From a virus: DNA of 38,246 nt. A model generated the notes under the pieces. It worked only from the letters and a program-made list of their open reading frames with translations, did not search any database and was not told the DNA's origin. The stretch is taken from the IMG/VR virus record IMGVR_UViG_3300010371_000071, positions 1 to 38,246 of that record; one strand, given 5' to 3'. This document shows positions 29,501 to 36,902 of this stretch, one piece after another (within the stretch, counting starts at the first letter, position 1; each line of letters opens with the position of its first letter). The translations under genes and the position numbers were made by a program.

Positions 29501-30266
29501 GGTTTGATCCAATCAAAATCGCCTCGTGTATGCCGTGCTTTTTGATCCGCTTCAAAAGCGAGTGATAGTGAATACCGAGATGCTTAGCCCATTCAGCTAA
29601 GTATTTTGTCTGGCCATCTGCGGTTATGCGCTTTACGTTGGATCTATTGGCCGCCTGTTCCGCCATTGGTATCCACTTGCAATTGCCGGGCTCATAGTTG
29701 CCATCATTGTTGATGCGCTCTATCGAGTATCCAGGCGGTTTTGGCCCCATGTCGGCGAAGAAGTTAGGAAAGCTCCAGCGCCACCTTTCGCAAACCTTGA
29801 TGCCTCTGCCTCCGTATCTTTGCCACTTCGGGTCTTTGGGATTGGTGCATCTTCCCTTCATCTTGTTCCACGATTGCCATGCGCCTTTAGTGGCGGGGTC
29901 TCTTCTCCATTTATTGACCTGAGGCTTCTTGCTGCGCAGTTTTTTCTGGACAGGGAATACGCCATAGGTGGTCAGCGCCCAATGCCTGATTGTCTGGCAT
30001 CCACAAGAAGCAATCGGATTGCGCTTCAGTTTGTTTGACGATGCGGTAACTATCGTGCCGCACACACATGCGCACTTCCAATAGGCGCCGTTCCCATTTG
30101 ACTGCGCCGTCTCTAAGGGACGCAGATACCCAAATACATGGCCGCGCAAATCCTCAGTGCGCCCGTCCAAAAGCTTTGGGAACTTACGTGGTTTTTCGCC
30201 AGTTTCTGGCGAGTTACCGCTTGGTTTGTTTTGGACAAGATCAGATGGATTTTCGTTGCCAGACAC
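29454..30266 (-). CDS. HNH/AP2-like homing-type endonuclease
   Basis: The 270-residue protein has an N-terminal CACVCG...CGCQ zinc-knuckle region (residues about 58-82), then GRCTNPKDPKWQRYGGRGIKVCERW and SIERINNDGNYEPGNCKWI, the phage motif with an HNH-like beta-beta-alpha site. A basic C-terminus probably binds DNA. GTG 30266 is favoured over GTG 30278, which overlaps the AAGGAG ribosome site itself. It follows integrase (64 bases downstream of its stop) in the same direction and has its own -10 element. Such genes often insert at neutral phage sites. Confidence 0.75.
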   Translation of the reverse strand: MSGNENPSDLVQNKPSGNSPETGEKPRKFPKLLDGRTEDLRGHVFGYLRPLETAQSNGNGAYWKCACVCGTIVTASSNKLKRNPIASCGCQTIRHWALTTYGVFPVQKKLRSKKPQVNKWRRDPATKGAWQSWNKMKGRCTNPKDPKWQRYGGRGIKVCERWRWSFPNFFADMGPKPPGYSIERINNDGNYEPGNCKWIPMAEQAANRSNVKRITADGQTKYLAEWAKHLGIHYHSLLKRIKKHGIHEAILIGSNLKKKTAVEAASKPRM

Positions 30267-30382
30267 AGCCCTACGCACTCCTTATATAAGTGGTGCTGCA
30301 TTATAGCCGTATGTGACGAAAACAGCTTGTTTTCTAGCGTTTTCATCGCGTCTTGTCCAAAAGACTTTTGGACTGTCCAAAA
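30165..30382. repeat. Cluster of GTCCAAAA motifs (possible attP arm/core sites)
   Basis: TTGTCCAAAA or a 9- to 10-base variant occurs at 30353-30362 and 30373-30382; its exact reverse complement TTTTGGACAA is at 30229-30238, and GTCCAAAAG again at 30165-30173. At 30355-30373 two copies form a perfect palindrome GTCCAAAAG-A-CTTTTGGAC. They cover the 3' end of integrase and the endonuclease gene. Clustered direct/inverted repeats near an integrase are typical of attP arm or core sites, but no att core is proven. Confidence 0.45.
30300..30305 (-). promoter_or_regulatory. -10 element for the minus-strand endonuclease gene
   Basis: A perfect TATAAT on the minus strand (30305-30300) lies 22 bases before the AAGGAG ribosome site of the endonuclease gene. 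The -35 is weak (no TTGACA-like hexamer at 16-18 bases), so it is a partial promoter call. Confidence 0.4.
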
Positions 30383-31332
30383 CTCGGACCCTCAGCAACC
30401 GTAGCATCTCGATCACGCAGATACCGATCGGTCTGGATCACGTTGGTGTGGCCAAGTAGGGCGGTGGCGTTCTGCCCCTGTCGCTTCGCCCACGTCGCGG
30501 ACATCGCGCGTAGATCATGCAGGTGCGCGTCAGTGACATTGGCGCGTTCGCACGCCAGGTCCCATTGCTGGCGCACCGTGCGGTAGTCCGGCGTTTTGCC
30601 TCTGCGGTTGTGTAGCAGCGTCAGTGCGCGGATATTGGCGTGCAGCCCCTTTGCTCGATCGACCACTTCACGAATCTCGCTGTTCCACGCTATGACGACC
30701 TTGGCGCCGGTCTTCTGCTGGCGGAACTGGATTCCCTCGGGCAGCAGATCAGCCCGCCTGATAGCCAATACGTCGCCTACGCGTTGTCCGGTGCGTAGCA
30801 GCAGATCGATGATGACGCGAAGCCTTGGGCCGGCTTGCTGGTAGATCGCCGCGAGTTCTTCGTACGTCACCAGCCGATCGCGCTTCGCTTCTTTGTGGCG
30901 CCTGATCCCAACGCACGGGTTGGCAGTGACGTAGATCCCTAGGGCATACTCGAAGACGTTCCGTAGCAGCGACAGGCAGCGATTCGCCATGTTCGGCGTG
31001 GCGCCCATGTCCTGCATCATTCGCTTCACGTCAGCTTGCGTGACTTCCTCTGGCTGGTACTCAGCGAACACCTTCGCGAGCTTCCTAGCCGCAATCTCAT
31101 ACTGCTTGGCGGTGGTGGGCTTCACCTTGGCCAGTATCGACGGCAGCGCCTTTGCAATGAGCGCAGGCACCGTGCCTTCCTGCGCCTCGTAAAGGCCGGC
31201 GTAGCGGTTCAGCGCTTCTTTTAGCGTCTTGCCCAGCCGCGTCCACTTCCCGCCCTTCACGAAATAGTAAGCGCCATGGCGGAGATACACGTTCCGTGGC
31301 AGGTGCTTGTCGTGAATGCGTGGCCGATTCAT
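30343..31332 (-). CDS. int: Tyrosine-recombinase integrase
   Basis: The 329-residue protein has an N-terminal arm-binding-like segment (residues 1-45, RNVYLRHGAYYFVKGGKWTRLG), a core-binding domain (about 55-145) and a catalytic domain with Arg184, Lys207 (QQKTG), HDLR (His272, Arg275), LGHTN (His295) and Tyr304 (TDRYL). All standard residues are present, so it should be active in integration and, with an accessory protein, excision. It begins 8 bases after the DUF4224 gene stop, on the minus strand. Confidence 0.93.
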   Translation of the reverse strand: MNRPRIHDKHLPRNVYLRHGAYYFVKGGKWTRLGKTLKEALNRYAGLYEAQEGTVPALIAKALPSILAKVKPTTAKQYEIAARKLAKVFAEYQPEEVTQADVKRMMQDMGATPNMANRCLSLLRNVFEYALGIYVTANPCVGIRRHKEAKRDRLVTYEELAAIYQQAGPRLRVIIDLLLRTGQRVGDVLAIRRADLLPEGIQFRQQKTGAKVVIAWNSEIREVVDRAKGLHANIRALTLLHNRRGKTPDYRTVRQQWDLACERANVTDAHLHDLRAMSATWAKRQGQNATALLGHTNVIQTDRYLRDRDATVAEGPSFGQSKSLLDKTR

Positions 31333-31340
31333 CGGCGGAT

Positions 31341-31535
31341 TTATCCGGCTCTCAATTGGGGCGCCCTCCGCGTATCTTGCTTGCCTTCCACATCCGACCG
31401 CAACACGGCCAGCGTTCCGTCAGGCCGACGGCGGTAGCGAATCCTCATATCGTCCAGCACGCGCGCCTGCCACGCGCCGTACTTCCGGTGCGTCAGTTCC
31501 TCGAGCTCGGAGGCGGTTAAGAACATTCCTTCCAT
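31341..31535 (-). CDS. DUF4224-like protein (putative excisionase-type partner)
   Basis: The 64-residue protein starts MFLTASELEELTHRKYGAWQARVLDDMRIRYRRRPDG, a match to DUF4224 (FLT..EL.ELT..K...Q...L......). These small helix-turn-helix-like proteins commonly lie directly upstream of phage integrases and may control direction of recombination. It is 8 bases from the integrase start. The ATG at 31535 or the one at 31526 could be used. Confidence 0.75.
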   Translation of the reverse strand: MEGMFLTASELEELTHRKYGAWQARVLDDMRIRYRRRPDGTLAVLRSDVEGKQDTRRAPQLRAG

Positions 31536-31735
31536 CCGTTCGCCAGCGCGCTACGATGGCATCTCCTCTTAAGCGCCGACCTTTTTGCAATTCGCATCAA
31601 GTGTTCTGCAACCTGCTCGCTACAATCCATGGTTTGAATCACTTTCCAATCTGCCCGTGTCGTAAGGATGCGTTGATGTGTGTCTAGACAACGCAGAATC
31701 CAAAACCCTTTCTCTGGCAGATATTCAAGGTGCAT
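31517..31735 (-). CDS. Hypothetical early protein, 72 aa
   Basis: The 72-residue protein (MHLEYLPEKGFWILRCL...) has an N-terminal hydrophobic/charged part and a basic C-terminus (RIAKRSALKRRCHRSAL). The upstream AGGA fits a start at 31735. It overlaps both neighbours (19 and 11 bases), as is normal in this operon. No family is recognised. Confidence 0.55.
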   Translation of the reverse strand: MHLEYLPEKGFWILRCLDTHQRILTTRADWKVIQTMDCSEQVAEHLMRIAKRSALKRRCHRSALANGWKECS

Positions 31736-32096
31736 GTGGCTTCTTCCTAGATAGATATCGACTGATTTCTATCTTCAAGGAGCTTGGCAATTCATGGCCG
31801 ATCGCAGCCGCTAGCAAGTCATCTGCCTCACTCTCCGTCATCACTCCCATCGCCAGCCGGCCGGCGGGGGGAGAGGGGCTGGCGGAGCGGCGGTTCCATG
31901 CGGCAACATCTTCGGCGACGTCTAGATTGACTACGGGCAACTTCTGCCCGAAACAGCCATCTGTTACGCACTTCGCGCGAGGATTTGCGCCGGTTGCTCT
32001 GATATTCAATGCAACGCCGCACCACGGGCACGGCTTGATGGGCTGAGAGCGGCGGCCTATCTGCATTCCATTATGCGGCGGAGGAAACTCACTCAC
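31725..32096 (-). CDS. Lar-like zinc-binding protein (restriction alleviation family)
   Basis: The 123-residue protein has IKPCPWCGVAL (CPWC knuckle) and a later CVTDGC, then DVAEDVAAWNRRSA, the CPFCG...C..C...A...WN.R pattern of the Lar family. Lar in the Rac prophage relieves type I restriction; the exact activity here is not known. GTG 32096 is preferred because it has GGGAGG 5 bases upstream and its start overlaps the previous stop; a long open frame before it is non-coding-like. Confidence 0.7.
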   Translation of the reverse strand: MSEFPPPHNGMQIGRRSQPIKPCPWCGVALNIRATGANPRAKCVTDGCFGQKLPVVNLDVAEDVAAWNRRSASPSPPAGRLAMGVMTESEADDLLAAAIGHELPSSLKIEISRYLSRKKPHAP

Positions 32097-32482
32097 GGTT
32101 GCCTCCCTCGTCGCGAGAATTCGCCCTCGCGCTCGGCGGCGGGCTCTGCTGCTAACGCACGCCAGTTCGGCCCATGCTTCGCAACGAAACAGCGCGCCTC
32201 CCATATGGCCGCGATGAATCGACGCCAGCGTCCGAGTGCAATCTGAGAGCCGCCAGCGCCCATGTTCTCGGTCTCGTACAGCGCCTCCTTCTCGAAGTAG
32301 GCGACGGAGTCGTCGAGGTCGGCGAGCAACTTGGAAACGTCGGCCTGCTCTGCTGCTGGAGCGCGGGCGGTGCAGTCAGCGTTGGGAGGTTTCTCCACTG
32401 ATGGGATGCCGATGACTTGATCGCAGTACGGGCATGCCATGTGCCCGGCTTCGTCTATCGCGCCAACGTTGATGCGGCTCAT
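32093..32482 (-). CDS. Hypothetical early protein with CPYC motif
   Basis: The 129-residue protein starts MSRINVGAIDEAGHMACPYCDQVIG (ATG 32482 in an ATGA overlap) and has a helical acidic middle (DVSKLLADLDDSVAYFEKEAL) and a basic C-terminus. A single CPYC gives half a zinc site. No family recognised. Confidence 0.6.
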   Translation of the reverse strand: MSRINVGAIDEAGHMACPYCDQVIGIPSVEKPPNADCTARAPAAEQADVSKLLADLDDSVAYFEKEALYETENMGAGGSQIALGRWRRFIAAIWEARCFVAKHGPNWRALAAEPAAEREGEFSRRGRQP

Positions 32483-33159
32483 TTCACTGTCACTCCGGTT
32501 CCATTGCACTTGTCGCAGTAGTCGATTACGACGTTACCTGTGCCGTCGCAGCGCTCGCACTTCCCCTGCGTCTGTGGCGTCTGGGCCGGCGGGGTGGCAT
32601 GGCGGGAGAGATCGGCAAGCTCGTCGATGACGTGGCGCAACCTGTCTTCCAGTTTCGATGCCAGTTCGCACTTCGCTTGGTCGAGTCCGGCATATGGCGG
32701 GATGACAACATCGCTCCATGCGCTGCACGCTTCCCGGCGAAGCTGGTGGGCGCGTTCACGTAGAGACTGGTCGAGCAGAACGTCGCGCGGTTTGTCCGCC
32801 TCTTTGCGCTCCGTGGAGGAGAGGGTCGCCTCCATATAACCCAGCGCTTCCAGCAGCACCTGATCGTTTGGCACATTGCCACTGACGATGCCGTCGATGA
32901 TGTCGCGCGCGGTGCTGAGTTGCCCCCGCATCTCGGCGAGCTGCTGTTCGTGCTCTGCGTACGCAACCTCGAACGGCAAGAGTCTGTCCCGCTCCCGCTG
33001 TAGCTCGGCAAGCTGCTGGCGGAGGGCGGCAATTGCCGCGTCGTGCTCCGAAGCCAGGACGATCCAGGTACGCGGAGCGATCCCGACAGGAGGGTCACCG
33101 AGAATGTCGGTGCGGTATCGCTTCACCTCGCTCACCGCGCCTGCGGGGTCGGTACTCAT
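32479..33159 (-). CDS. Coiled-coil protein with DnaJ-like zinc repeats
   Basis: The 226-residue protein starts with a VKRY-containing segment (residues 12-15), then a long coiled coil (AIAALRQQLAELQRERDRLL onward) and a C-terminal CERCDGTGNV...CDKCNGTGV, two CxxCxGxG motifs like those of DnaJ. The zinc element may bind a partner or nucleic acid. The protein shares the VKRY start with two smaller proteins downstream of the operon's start. Its function is unknown. Confidence 0.7.
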   Translation of the reverse strand: MSTDPAGAVSEVKRYRTDILGDPPVGIAPRTWIVLASEHDAAIAALRQQLAELQRERDRLLPFEVAYAEHEQQLAEMRGQLSTARDIIDGIVSGNVPNDQVLLEALGYMEATLSSTERKEADKPRDVLLDQSLRERAHQLRREACSAWSDVVIPPYAGLDQAKCELASKLEDRLRHVIDELADLSRHATPPAQTPQTQGKCERCDGTGNVVIDYCDKCNGTGVTVK

Positions 33160-33362
33160 GGAATTACCACTCCGAATTGGTTGGGCTGATTCTCCGGGTC
33201 AATGAGCGAGCGCAACAGCGCGGCTTCCGCCATCGTGGTTGAGTAGTAAGGCTCTGGGTAGAGCGCTTCCTCAGACCACTTTTCAGCATCCGCTTCTAGA
33301 GCGGAAATTGCGTGCTTGATAGCGCTGCTGAGGGTAGCGCCTGCGGGGTCGGTCGGGGTCAT
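33156..33362 (-). CDS. Hypothetical early protein, 68 aa
   Basis: A 68-residue, acidic-helical protein (ATLSSAIKHAISALEADAEKWSEEAL) starting at ATG 33362 with ATGA overlap on both sides. No domain recognised; its position and packing are the main evidence. Confidence 0.6.
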   Translation of the reverse strand: MTPTDPAGATLSSAIKHAISALEADAEKWSEEALYPEPYYSTTMAEAALLRSLIDPENQPNQFGVVIP

Positions 33363-33712
33363 GGCGACTCCTTCGCAATGGCGGCGGCGTACGCGGGCGG
33401 CAGCGGCGCGGACCAGTAGGCGACTGTGTAGCTAGACCAATGGGCCGGCGACATCCACATGTAGTGGAAGCTGCCCGTCACCCGATCTTTGACTGCCGTG
33501 TAGTACTGATGGCAATCGTCGATGTGATGGCATGCGCCCGGCTTCCACGGCACCCACCTCGGCTCGTTCTGCGCGCAGGAGCGGAGTGTGGAAATAGCGT
33601 TGTGGATGACATGCGCCTGCTTCGTGGTCAAACAGCCAAGGGCAGCAATGTCCCATAGTTGCTTGCACTGCTCCTCCACACGCTCACGCCCAACCGGATT
33701 GTCGTTACTCAC
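33359..33712 (-). CDS. Hypothetical early protein, 117 aa
   Basis: The 117-residue protein begins at GTG 33712 and contains SPAHWSSYTVAYWSAPLPPA near the C-terminus, plus His/Cys-rich HHIDDCHQYY in the middle. No known domain; overlaps the previous gene's end by 8 bases and the next gene by 4. Confidence 0.6.
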   Translation of the reverse strand: MSNDNPVGRERVEEQCKQLWDIAALGCLTTKQAHVIHNAISTLRSCAQNEPRWVPWKPGACHHIDDCHQYYTAVKDRVTGSFHYMWMSPAHWSSYTVAYWSAPLPPAYAAAIAKESP

Positions 33713-33908
33713 TTCTCATCTCCTTCACGATCGACATAGCCAGCAGTAGACGCATATCCGCCGTCAGCGGCCCGTGGATCATCTGCGAGTACATGCCCCT
33801 GTCTTCCCTCACCGCAACCAAACGCAGCGCCAGGTTCAACTGGCAGCTAGGGTGGCGGGCGGCTTTTAACGCCTGCATCAGGTCGAGGTAGGGCGAGAGG
33901 TCGTCCAC
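33705..33908 (-). CDS. Hypothetical early protein, 67 aa
   Basis: The 67-residue protein starts at GTG 33908 with GAGGT six bases upstream, right after the ssb stop. It is a helical sequence (DLMQALKAARHPSCQLNLALRLVAV) with a terminal EMRSE. No family is recognised. Confidence 0.55.
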   Translation of the reverse strand: MDDLSPYLDLMQALKAARHPSCQLNLALRLVAVREDRGMYSQMIHGPLTADMRLLLAMSIVKEMRSE

Positions 33909-33916
33909 TAGCTACC

Positions 33917-34318
33917 TCAAAACGGGCAAGGATCATTGAAGTCCTCGTCCACTGCCGGCGCCGTCCCTCTCGACTTCTCCGCCAGCGTCTGCGGCGGGTC
34001 TTGATCGCGCCTCTCGCCGCCGCCCTGGAGCGTGATCCGCTGGACGTTGCAGGTCAGTTCAGCCTTCGGCGTGCCGTCCTTCGCCGCGTACGCGCGAACG
34101 TCGATGTCGCCGCTGACGGCTACCTTCGTGCCGCTGGTGAGGTACTGCTCGAGCTTCTGGCCGCGAGCGCCCCAAAGAGCGCACCCGACCCAAAGCGTCG
34201 ATTTCTTCTCGCCGAAGCCGGTGTTCACGGCGAGTGAGAAGTTGGTCACCGTGGTGTCGCCCACGGTCTTGGTTGATGCGTCGCGGCCGATGTTGCCTGC
34301 GAGGGTTCCGGTGTTCAT
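33917..34318 (-). CDS. ssb: Single-stranded DNA-binding protein
   Basis: The 133-residue protein has an OB fold: MNTGTLAGNIGRDA (residues 1-14), TTVTNFSLAVNTGFGEKKSTLWVGCALWG (28-56), a TSGTKVAVSGDIDVRAYAAKDGTP segment (67-90). The Gln/Arg linker leads to an acidic tip DEDFNDPCPF, a variant of the canonical DDDIPF partner-binding end. The start 34318 overlaps the Sak4-like gene (ATGA). It partners with the recombinase upstream. Confidence 0.9.
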   Translation of the reverse strand: MNTGTLAGNIGRDASTKTVGDTTVTNFSLAVNTGFGEKKSTLWVGCALWGARGQKLEQYLTSGTKVAVSGDIDVRAYAAKDGTPKAELTCNVQRITLQGGGERRDQDPPQTLAEKSRGTAPAVDEDFNDPCPF

Positions 34319-35265
34319 GCTGCTTTTTCCTGCTTTTTGATTGCGTCGAGATACTTCTTGATAGCCGCCCGCGACGATGCCGGGATGAGTTTCCAAACCT
34401 CCCCGTATTCGTCGATGCCGAACTCTCGAAGCTCGTTGTGGACCGCCATGACGGCAGCGCCGACTGCGGCTTCGTGCTCCTCCTCGGTCGTGCCGAGATC
34501 GCCAGGCGGGTTCAGCGCCTGCGCAAAACGCAGGGAGATATCCTCCCGCCGCTTCGCGATCACGTCAGCCTCAGCGCGCGGCGCTTCGACTCCGTTCTCC
34601 AGCCACGCCAGCAACCGCTTGCCGGTGTCGGCAGACAGGTGTGCTGGGTTCGCGAACAACTGCGTGCGGTCCTTCGTCGCGATGGCGAGATGCGAGCTGT
34701 GATCGATCTCCCACACCACGGAGAATTCGTACTCGACGCTCGCGCGCTGCTCGATCTTCATGCCGACCTTGCGGACCTTCTTGTCCTCGCCCTGTACGGT
34801 CTCGGTCTTGCTCCTGGCCGTCGCGATCACGTGCATGTTGCACTGGAGCATGGCATCGATGAACGCGCGGTGGCGGGGCGTGCTATCGCTCCACGCCGAC
34901 CACGTATTGCCTCGGTACTTAGCCTGGGCTAACTGCTCGTTGATTTCGAGGACGCCACCGGCTCCGTCCCACTCGTGGGTGATGGAGTCGATGATGAGGT
35001 TTTGGTAGCCGGCAGCCTCTGCCGCTTGGATCGCCTCAATAAAGCGCTCTGGCGAATACGGCGGACCGAGATCCAGCGCGTCGAAGTCGAAGCGGTCACT
35101 GTAGTGACTCGCGCTCGCCCTCTCGGTGTCGATCACGGCGGTTCGCCCACCGAGCCCACTCGCGATACTCAGCGCTCCCTGCGTCTTCCCGCCACCCGCT
35201 GGGCTCGCGATCAGCACGCGTAGCTTTACACGCTTGCGTGTTGCTTTCTGAAATTGCATTGACAT
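34315..35265 (-). CDS. Sak4-like RecA-fold recombination ATPase
   Basis: The 316-residue protein has Walker A IASPAGGGKTQ (residues about 19-29), a GGRTAVIDTERA, a Walker B NLIIDSITH (about 88-96) and a KVGMKIEQRASVEYEFSVVWEID segment typical of the AAA_24/Sak4 family. Sak4 proteins are single-strand annealing or RecA-like recombinases that depend on SSB; the ssb gene follows directly. A gap-free start at ATG 35265 has GAGGAG upstream, and a stop codon lies in frame before it. Confidence 0.85.
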   Translation of the reverse strand: MSMQFQKATRKRVKLRVLIASPAGGGKTQGALSIASGLGGRTAVIDTERASASHYSDRFDFDALDLGPPYSPERFIEAIQAAEAAGYQNLIIDSITHEWDGAGGVLEINEQLAQAKYRGNTWSAWSDSTPRHRAFIDAMLQCNMHVIATARSKTETVQGEDKKVRKVGMKIEQRASVEYEFSVVWEIDHSSHLAIATKDRTQLFANPAHLSADTGKRLLAWLENGVEAPRAEADVIAKRREDISLRFAQALNPPGDLGTTEEEHEAAVGAAVMAVHNELREFGIDEYGEVWKLIPASSRAAIKKYLDAIKKQEKAA

Positions 35266-35377
35266 TGGTTAACTCCTCTTCGTACCTACAACGTTCATCG
35301 TCTAATGCTTTCCACCACGTAGCGTCGTCGGATGCATCCCCTCCCGCATCCTCGCGCCCTAAGTCGGTCGCGGTCAT
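35096..35377 (-). CDS. Hypothetical 93-aa protein overlapping the recombinase
   Basis: ATG 35377, two bases after the previous stop, opens a 93-codon frame (MTATDLGREDAGG...). Its first 37 codons fill an otherwise empty 114-base gap; the rest overlaps the Sak4-like gene by 170 bases in another frame. The sequence is charged and has no known domain. It could be a real overlapping gene or a chance frame whose first part only is used. Confidence 0.4.
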   Translation of the reverse strand: MTATDLGREDAGGDASDDATWWKALDDERCRYEEELTNVNAISESNTQACKATRADREPSGWREDAGSAEYREWARWANRRDRHREGERESLQ

Positions 35378-35379
35378 GG

Positions 35380-35499
35380 CTAACCCCAGCGCCCGCGCTC
35401 ACGATCCTTGCGCAGCGCGCGAATCGTGAATGCGCAAATCACAAGAGTGACGGCGGAAGCGCCGATGGCTAGCCAGCTAAAAACTTCTGCGGCGCTCAT
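35380..35499 (-). CDS. 39-aa single-pass membrane protein
   Basis: A 39-codon frame begins at ATG 35499 in an ATGA overlap and ends at TAG 35380. Its first half is one hydrophobic helix (VFSWLAIGASAVTLVICAF) and its end is strongly basic (RALRKDRERGRW). It is too short for many gene finders, but spacing, overlap and sequence support it. Confidence 0.6.
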   Translation of the reverse strand: MSAAEVFSWLAIGASAVTLVICAFTIRALRKDRERGRWG

Positions 35500-35612
35500 G
35501 CCAGCCACCAAAAGAAGGCCAGCTGCGCGGCGATAACCAACACGCACACCGCCCAGTGAACGTCGCGAGACACGGCACTACGCGGCGTGTCGTATGCGCC
35601 GAACCCGGTCAT
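35496..35612 (-). CDS. 38-aa single-pass membrane protein
   Basis: Start ATG 35612 overlaps the previous gene's stop (ATGA); an in-frame ATG at 35633 is possible. The protein ends with a hydrophobic helix (VCVLVIAAQLAFFWWLA). It is followed directly by another tiny membrane protein in an ATGA overlap, which suggests the two work together. Function unknown. Confidence 0.6.
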   Translation of the reverse strand: MTGFGAYDTPRSAVSRDVHWAVCVLVIAAQLAFFWWLA

Positions 35613-35791
35613 ACTCGATGCACCGAGAACCATGAACAGCGGTTCAGGAGGCCACGCAGATCCTCGGCGTCTTCCTTACTTTCGCAGGCCATTTCGATGG
35701 CATGCTCATCCATTAGCAGCTGGACATTGAATCCGTCGTCTTCATTGCCGGTGATAACGGCAATGTCGCTATGTTCGCGTTTTGTGTTCAT
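35609..35791 (-). CDS. Hypothetical 60-aa acidic protein
   Basis: The start is ATG 35791, 7 bases after AAGGAG; the upstream ATG at 35797 is only one base from that site. The 60 residues (MNTKREHSDIAVITG...) are acidic in the middle (ESKEDAEDLRG). No family recognised. Confidence 0.6.
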   Translation of the reverse strand: MNTKREHSDIAVITGNEDDGFNVQLLMDEHAIEMACESKEDAEDLRGLLNRCSWFSVHRV

Positions 35792-35809
35792 TGTCATTCT
35801 CCTTTGTAG

Positions 35810-36055
35810 TTAGCCTAGTAACGCCTCTCCCGCGCCTGCCGAAAAACATCCCTCGTCGGCTTGAACGCGGTCCATTTTTGTAGACGAGCCCTGTGCATCC
35901 TCTCCAGCCGCTTGCGGAGGCGGCGTCTGATGCCAACTACCCACGACGACCACCAAGGCAGCAGGCGCTGTAATCGGATCATCTGTCTCGATCTCCCTAT
36001 GCTCGTTGTAGAATGCGGCGGTCTCGTACCAGGGGCCGAAGTTGGTGAGGCGCAT
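35810..36055 (-). CDS. Hypothetical 81-aa protein
   Basis: ATG 36055 overlaps the previous stop (TAATG). The protein begins MRLTNFGPWYETAAFYNEHREIE and becomes low-complexity near the C-terminus. No known domain; part of the overlapping early operon. Confidence 0.55.
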   Translation of the reverse strand: MRLTNFGPWYETAAFYNEHREIETDDPITAPAALVVVVGSWHQTPPPQAAGEDAQGSSTKMDRVQADEGCFSAGAGEALLG

Positions 36056-36222
36056 TAGCCACGCTCCAGAATGCGGCGTACGATGAGGCGCCATTCGTCT
36101 TCAATGGCCACGCTGTCCGAGAACAAAAGCGCGTCCCACTCGTCACCAAGACCAGAGCGATTTCGCAGGTCCTTGACGATGGCGTCCACGATCTCCTCTG
36201 ACTGTTCGCCGATGCCCGTCAT
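36055..36222 (-). CDS. Hypothetical 55-aa protein
   Basis: ATG 36222 in an ATGA overlap opens 55 codons, helical and acidic (EEIVDAIVKDLRNR, WDALLF). The open frame upstream belongs to the neighbour. No family recognised. Confidence 0.55.
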   Translation of the reverse strand: MTGIGEQSEEIVDAIVKDLRNRSGLGDEWDALLFSDSVAIEDEWRLIVRRILERG

Positions 36223-36425
36223 GACAACTTCTCCCTCAGCCACTCCTCGATGACGAGGCGGCGGTAATAGGCCATATCCACGAACCGATCCAAGCGCCAG
36301 GCGATGCGCTCGAGAGCGCGGTCTATCCACCGATCCCACGACGGGAAGGCGGCGAAACCGTAGAGCGCGAGCAGTCCCACCAAAGCGCCGATGGCGAGTG
36401 CTGCGGGCCAGGCTTCGTTAGTCAT
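36219..36425 (-). CDS. 68-aa membrane protein
   Basis: Start ATG 36425 (ATGA overlap). Residues 7-25 form a hydrophobic helix (PAALAIGALVGLLALYGFAAF), followed by a basic, aromatic cytoplasmic part (RALERIAWRLDRF). Unknown function; another small membrane protein of the early operon. Confidence 0.65.
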   Translation of the reverse strand: MTNEAWPAALAIGALVGLLALYGFAAFPSWDRWIDRALERIAWRLDRFVDMAYYRRLVIEEWLREKLS

Positions 36426-36679
36426 GGCGTGGCTCCGAGCAACACATCCACGATGTCGCAGATACGGTTGCATGAGTCGATCGCGTTAGCTCCCTCATCG
36501 GCAGCCTCGCAATGGATCTTGCGCAACGCCCGCTCAAGCTCCTCGCAGCGCCGCTCAATGGCTTCAAAGGCTGAGGCGAGGACCATCGGCTCGCTGTCGT
36601 GCGGAGAGCGCGGGCTTCCGTCCTCCTCGATCACGCCGTTCATGTACGACACGCGGTACCGCTTCACGTTGTTATCCAC
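36422..36679 (-). CDS. VKRY-family small protein, 85 aa
   Basis: GTG 36679 is chosen because AAGGAG lies 6 bases upstream; it overlaps the previous stop by 8 bases. The protein starts MDNNVKRYRVSYMNG and has a helical AFEAIERRCEELERALRKI segment. The N-terminal VKRY element matches the 36672-36902 and 32479-33159 proteins. Confidence 0.65.
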   Translation of the reverse strand: MDNNVKRYRVSYMNGVIEEDGSPRSPHDSEPMVLASAFEAIERRCEELERALRKIHCEAADEGANAIDSCNRICDIVDVLLGATP

Positions 36680-36902
36680 GGCTTTCTCCTTGGGCGCGGA
36701 GGGCGTCATCGATCATGCCGATATATGGCTCTGCACTAGCCCATCCGGAAAGCCATTCGCGAGCCGCTAACAAGGTGTTCCGAAGACACTCGTTATCGCG
36801 AACTACCGCGTCATAGTCTTTGGACAGCACATACTTGCCGTCCTTGTGCTCGCGAGGAAAGCCAGTGGACAGCGCGTACCGCTTCACGTTGTCAGCGCTC
36901 AT
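36672..36902 (-). CDS. VKRY-family small protein, 76 aa
   Basis: ATG 36902 in an ATGA overlap opens a 76-residue protein, MSADNVKRYALSTG, then KDGKYVLSKDYDAVVRDNECLRNTLL, the same VKRY...YV...DYDA pattern seen in many phage small proteins. The adjacent 85-aa protein is probably a paralogue. Function unknown. Confidence 0.7.
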   Translation of the reverse strand: MSADNVKRYALSTGFPREHKDGKYVLSKDYDAVVRDNECLRNTLLAAREWLSGWASAEPYIGMIDDALRAQGESRG

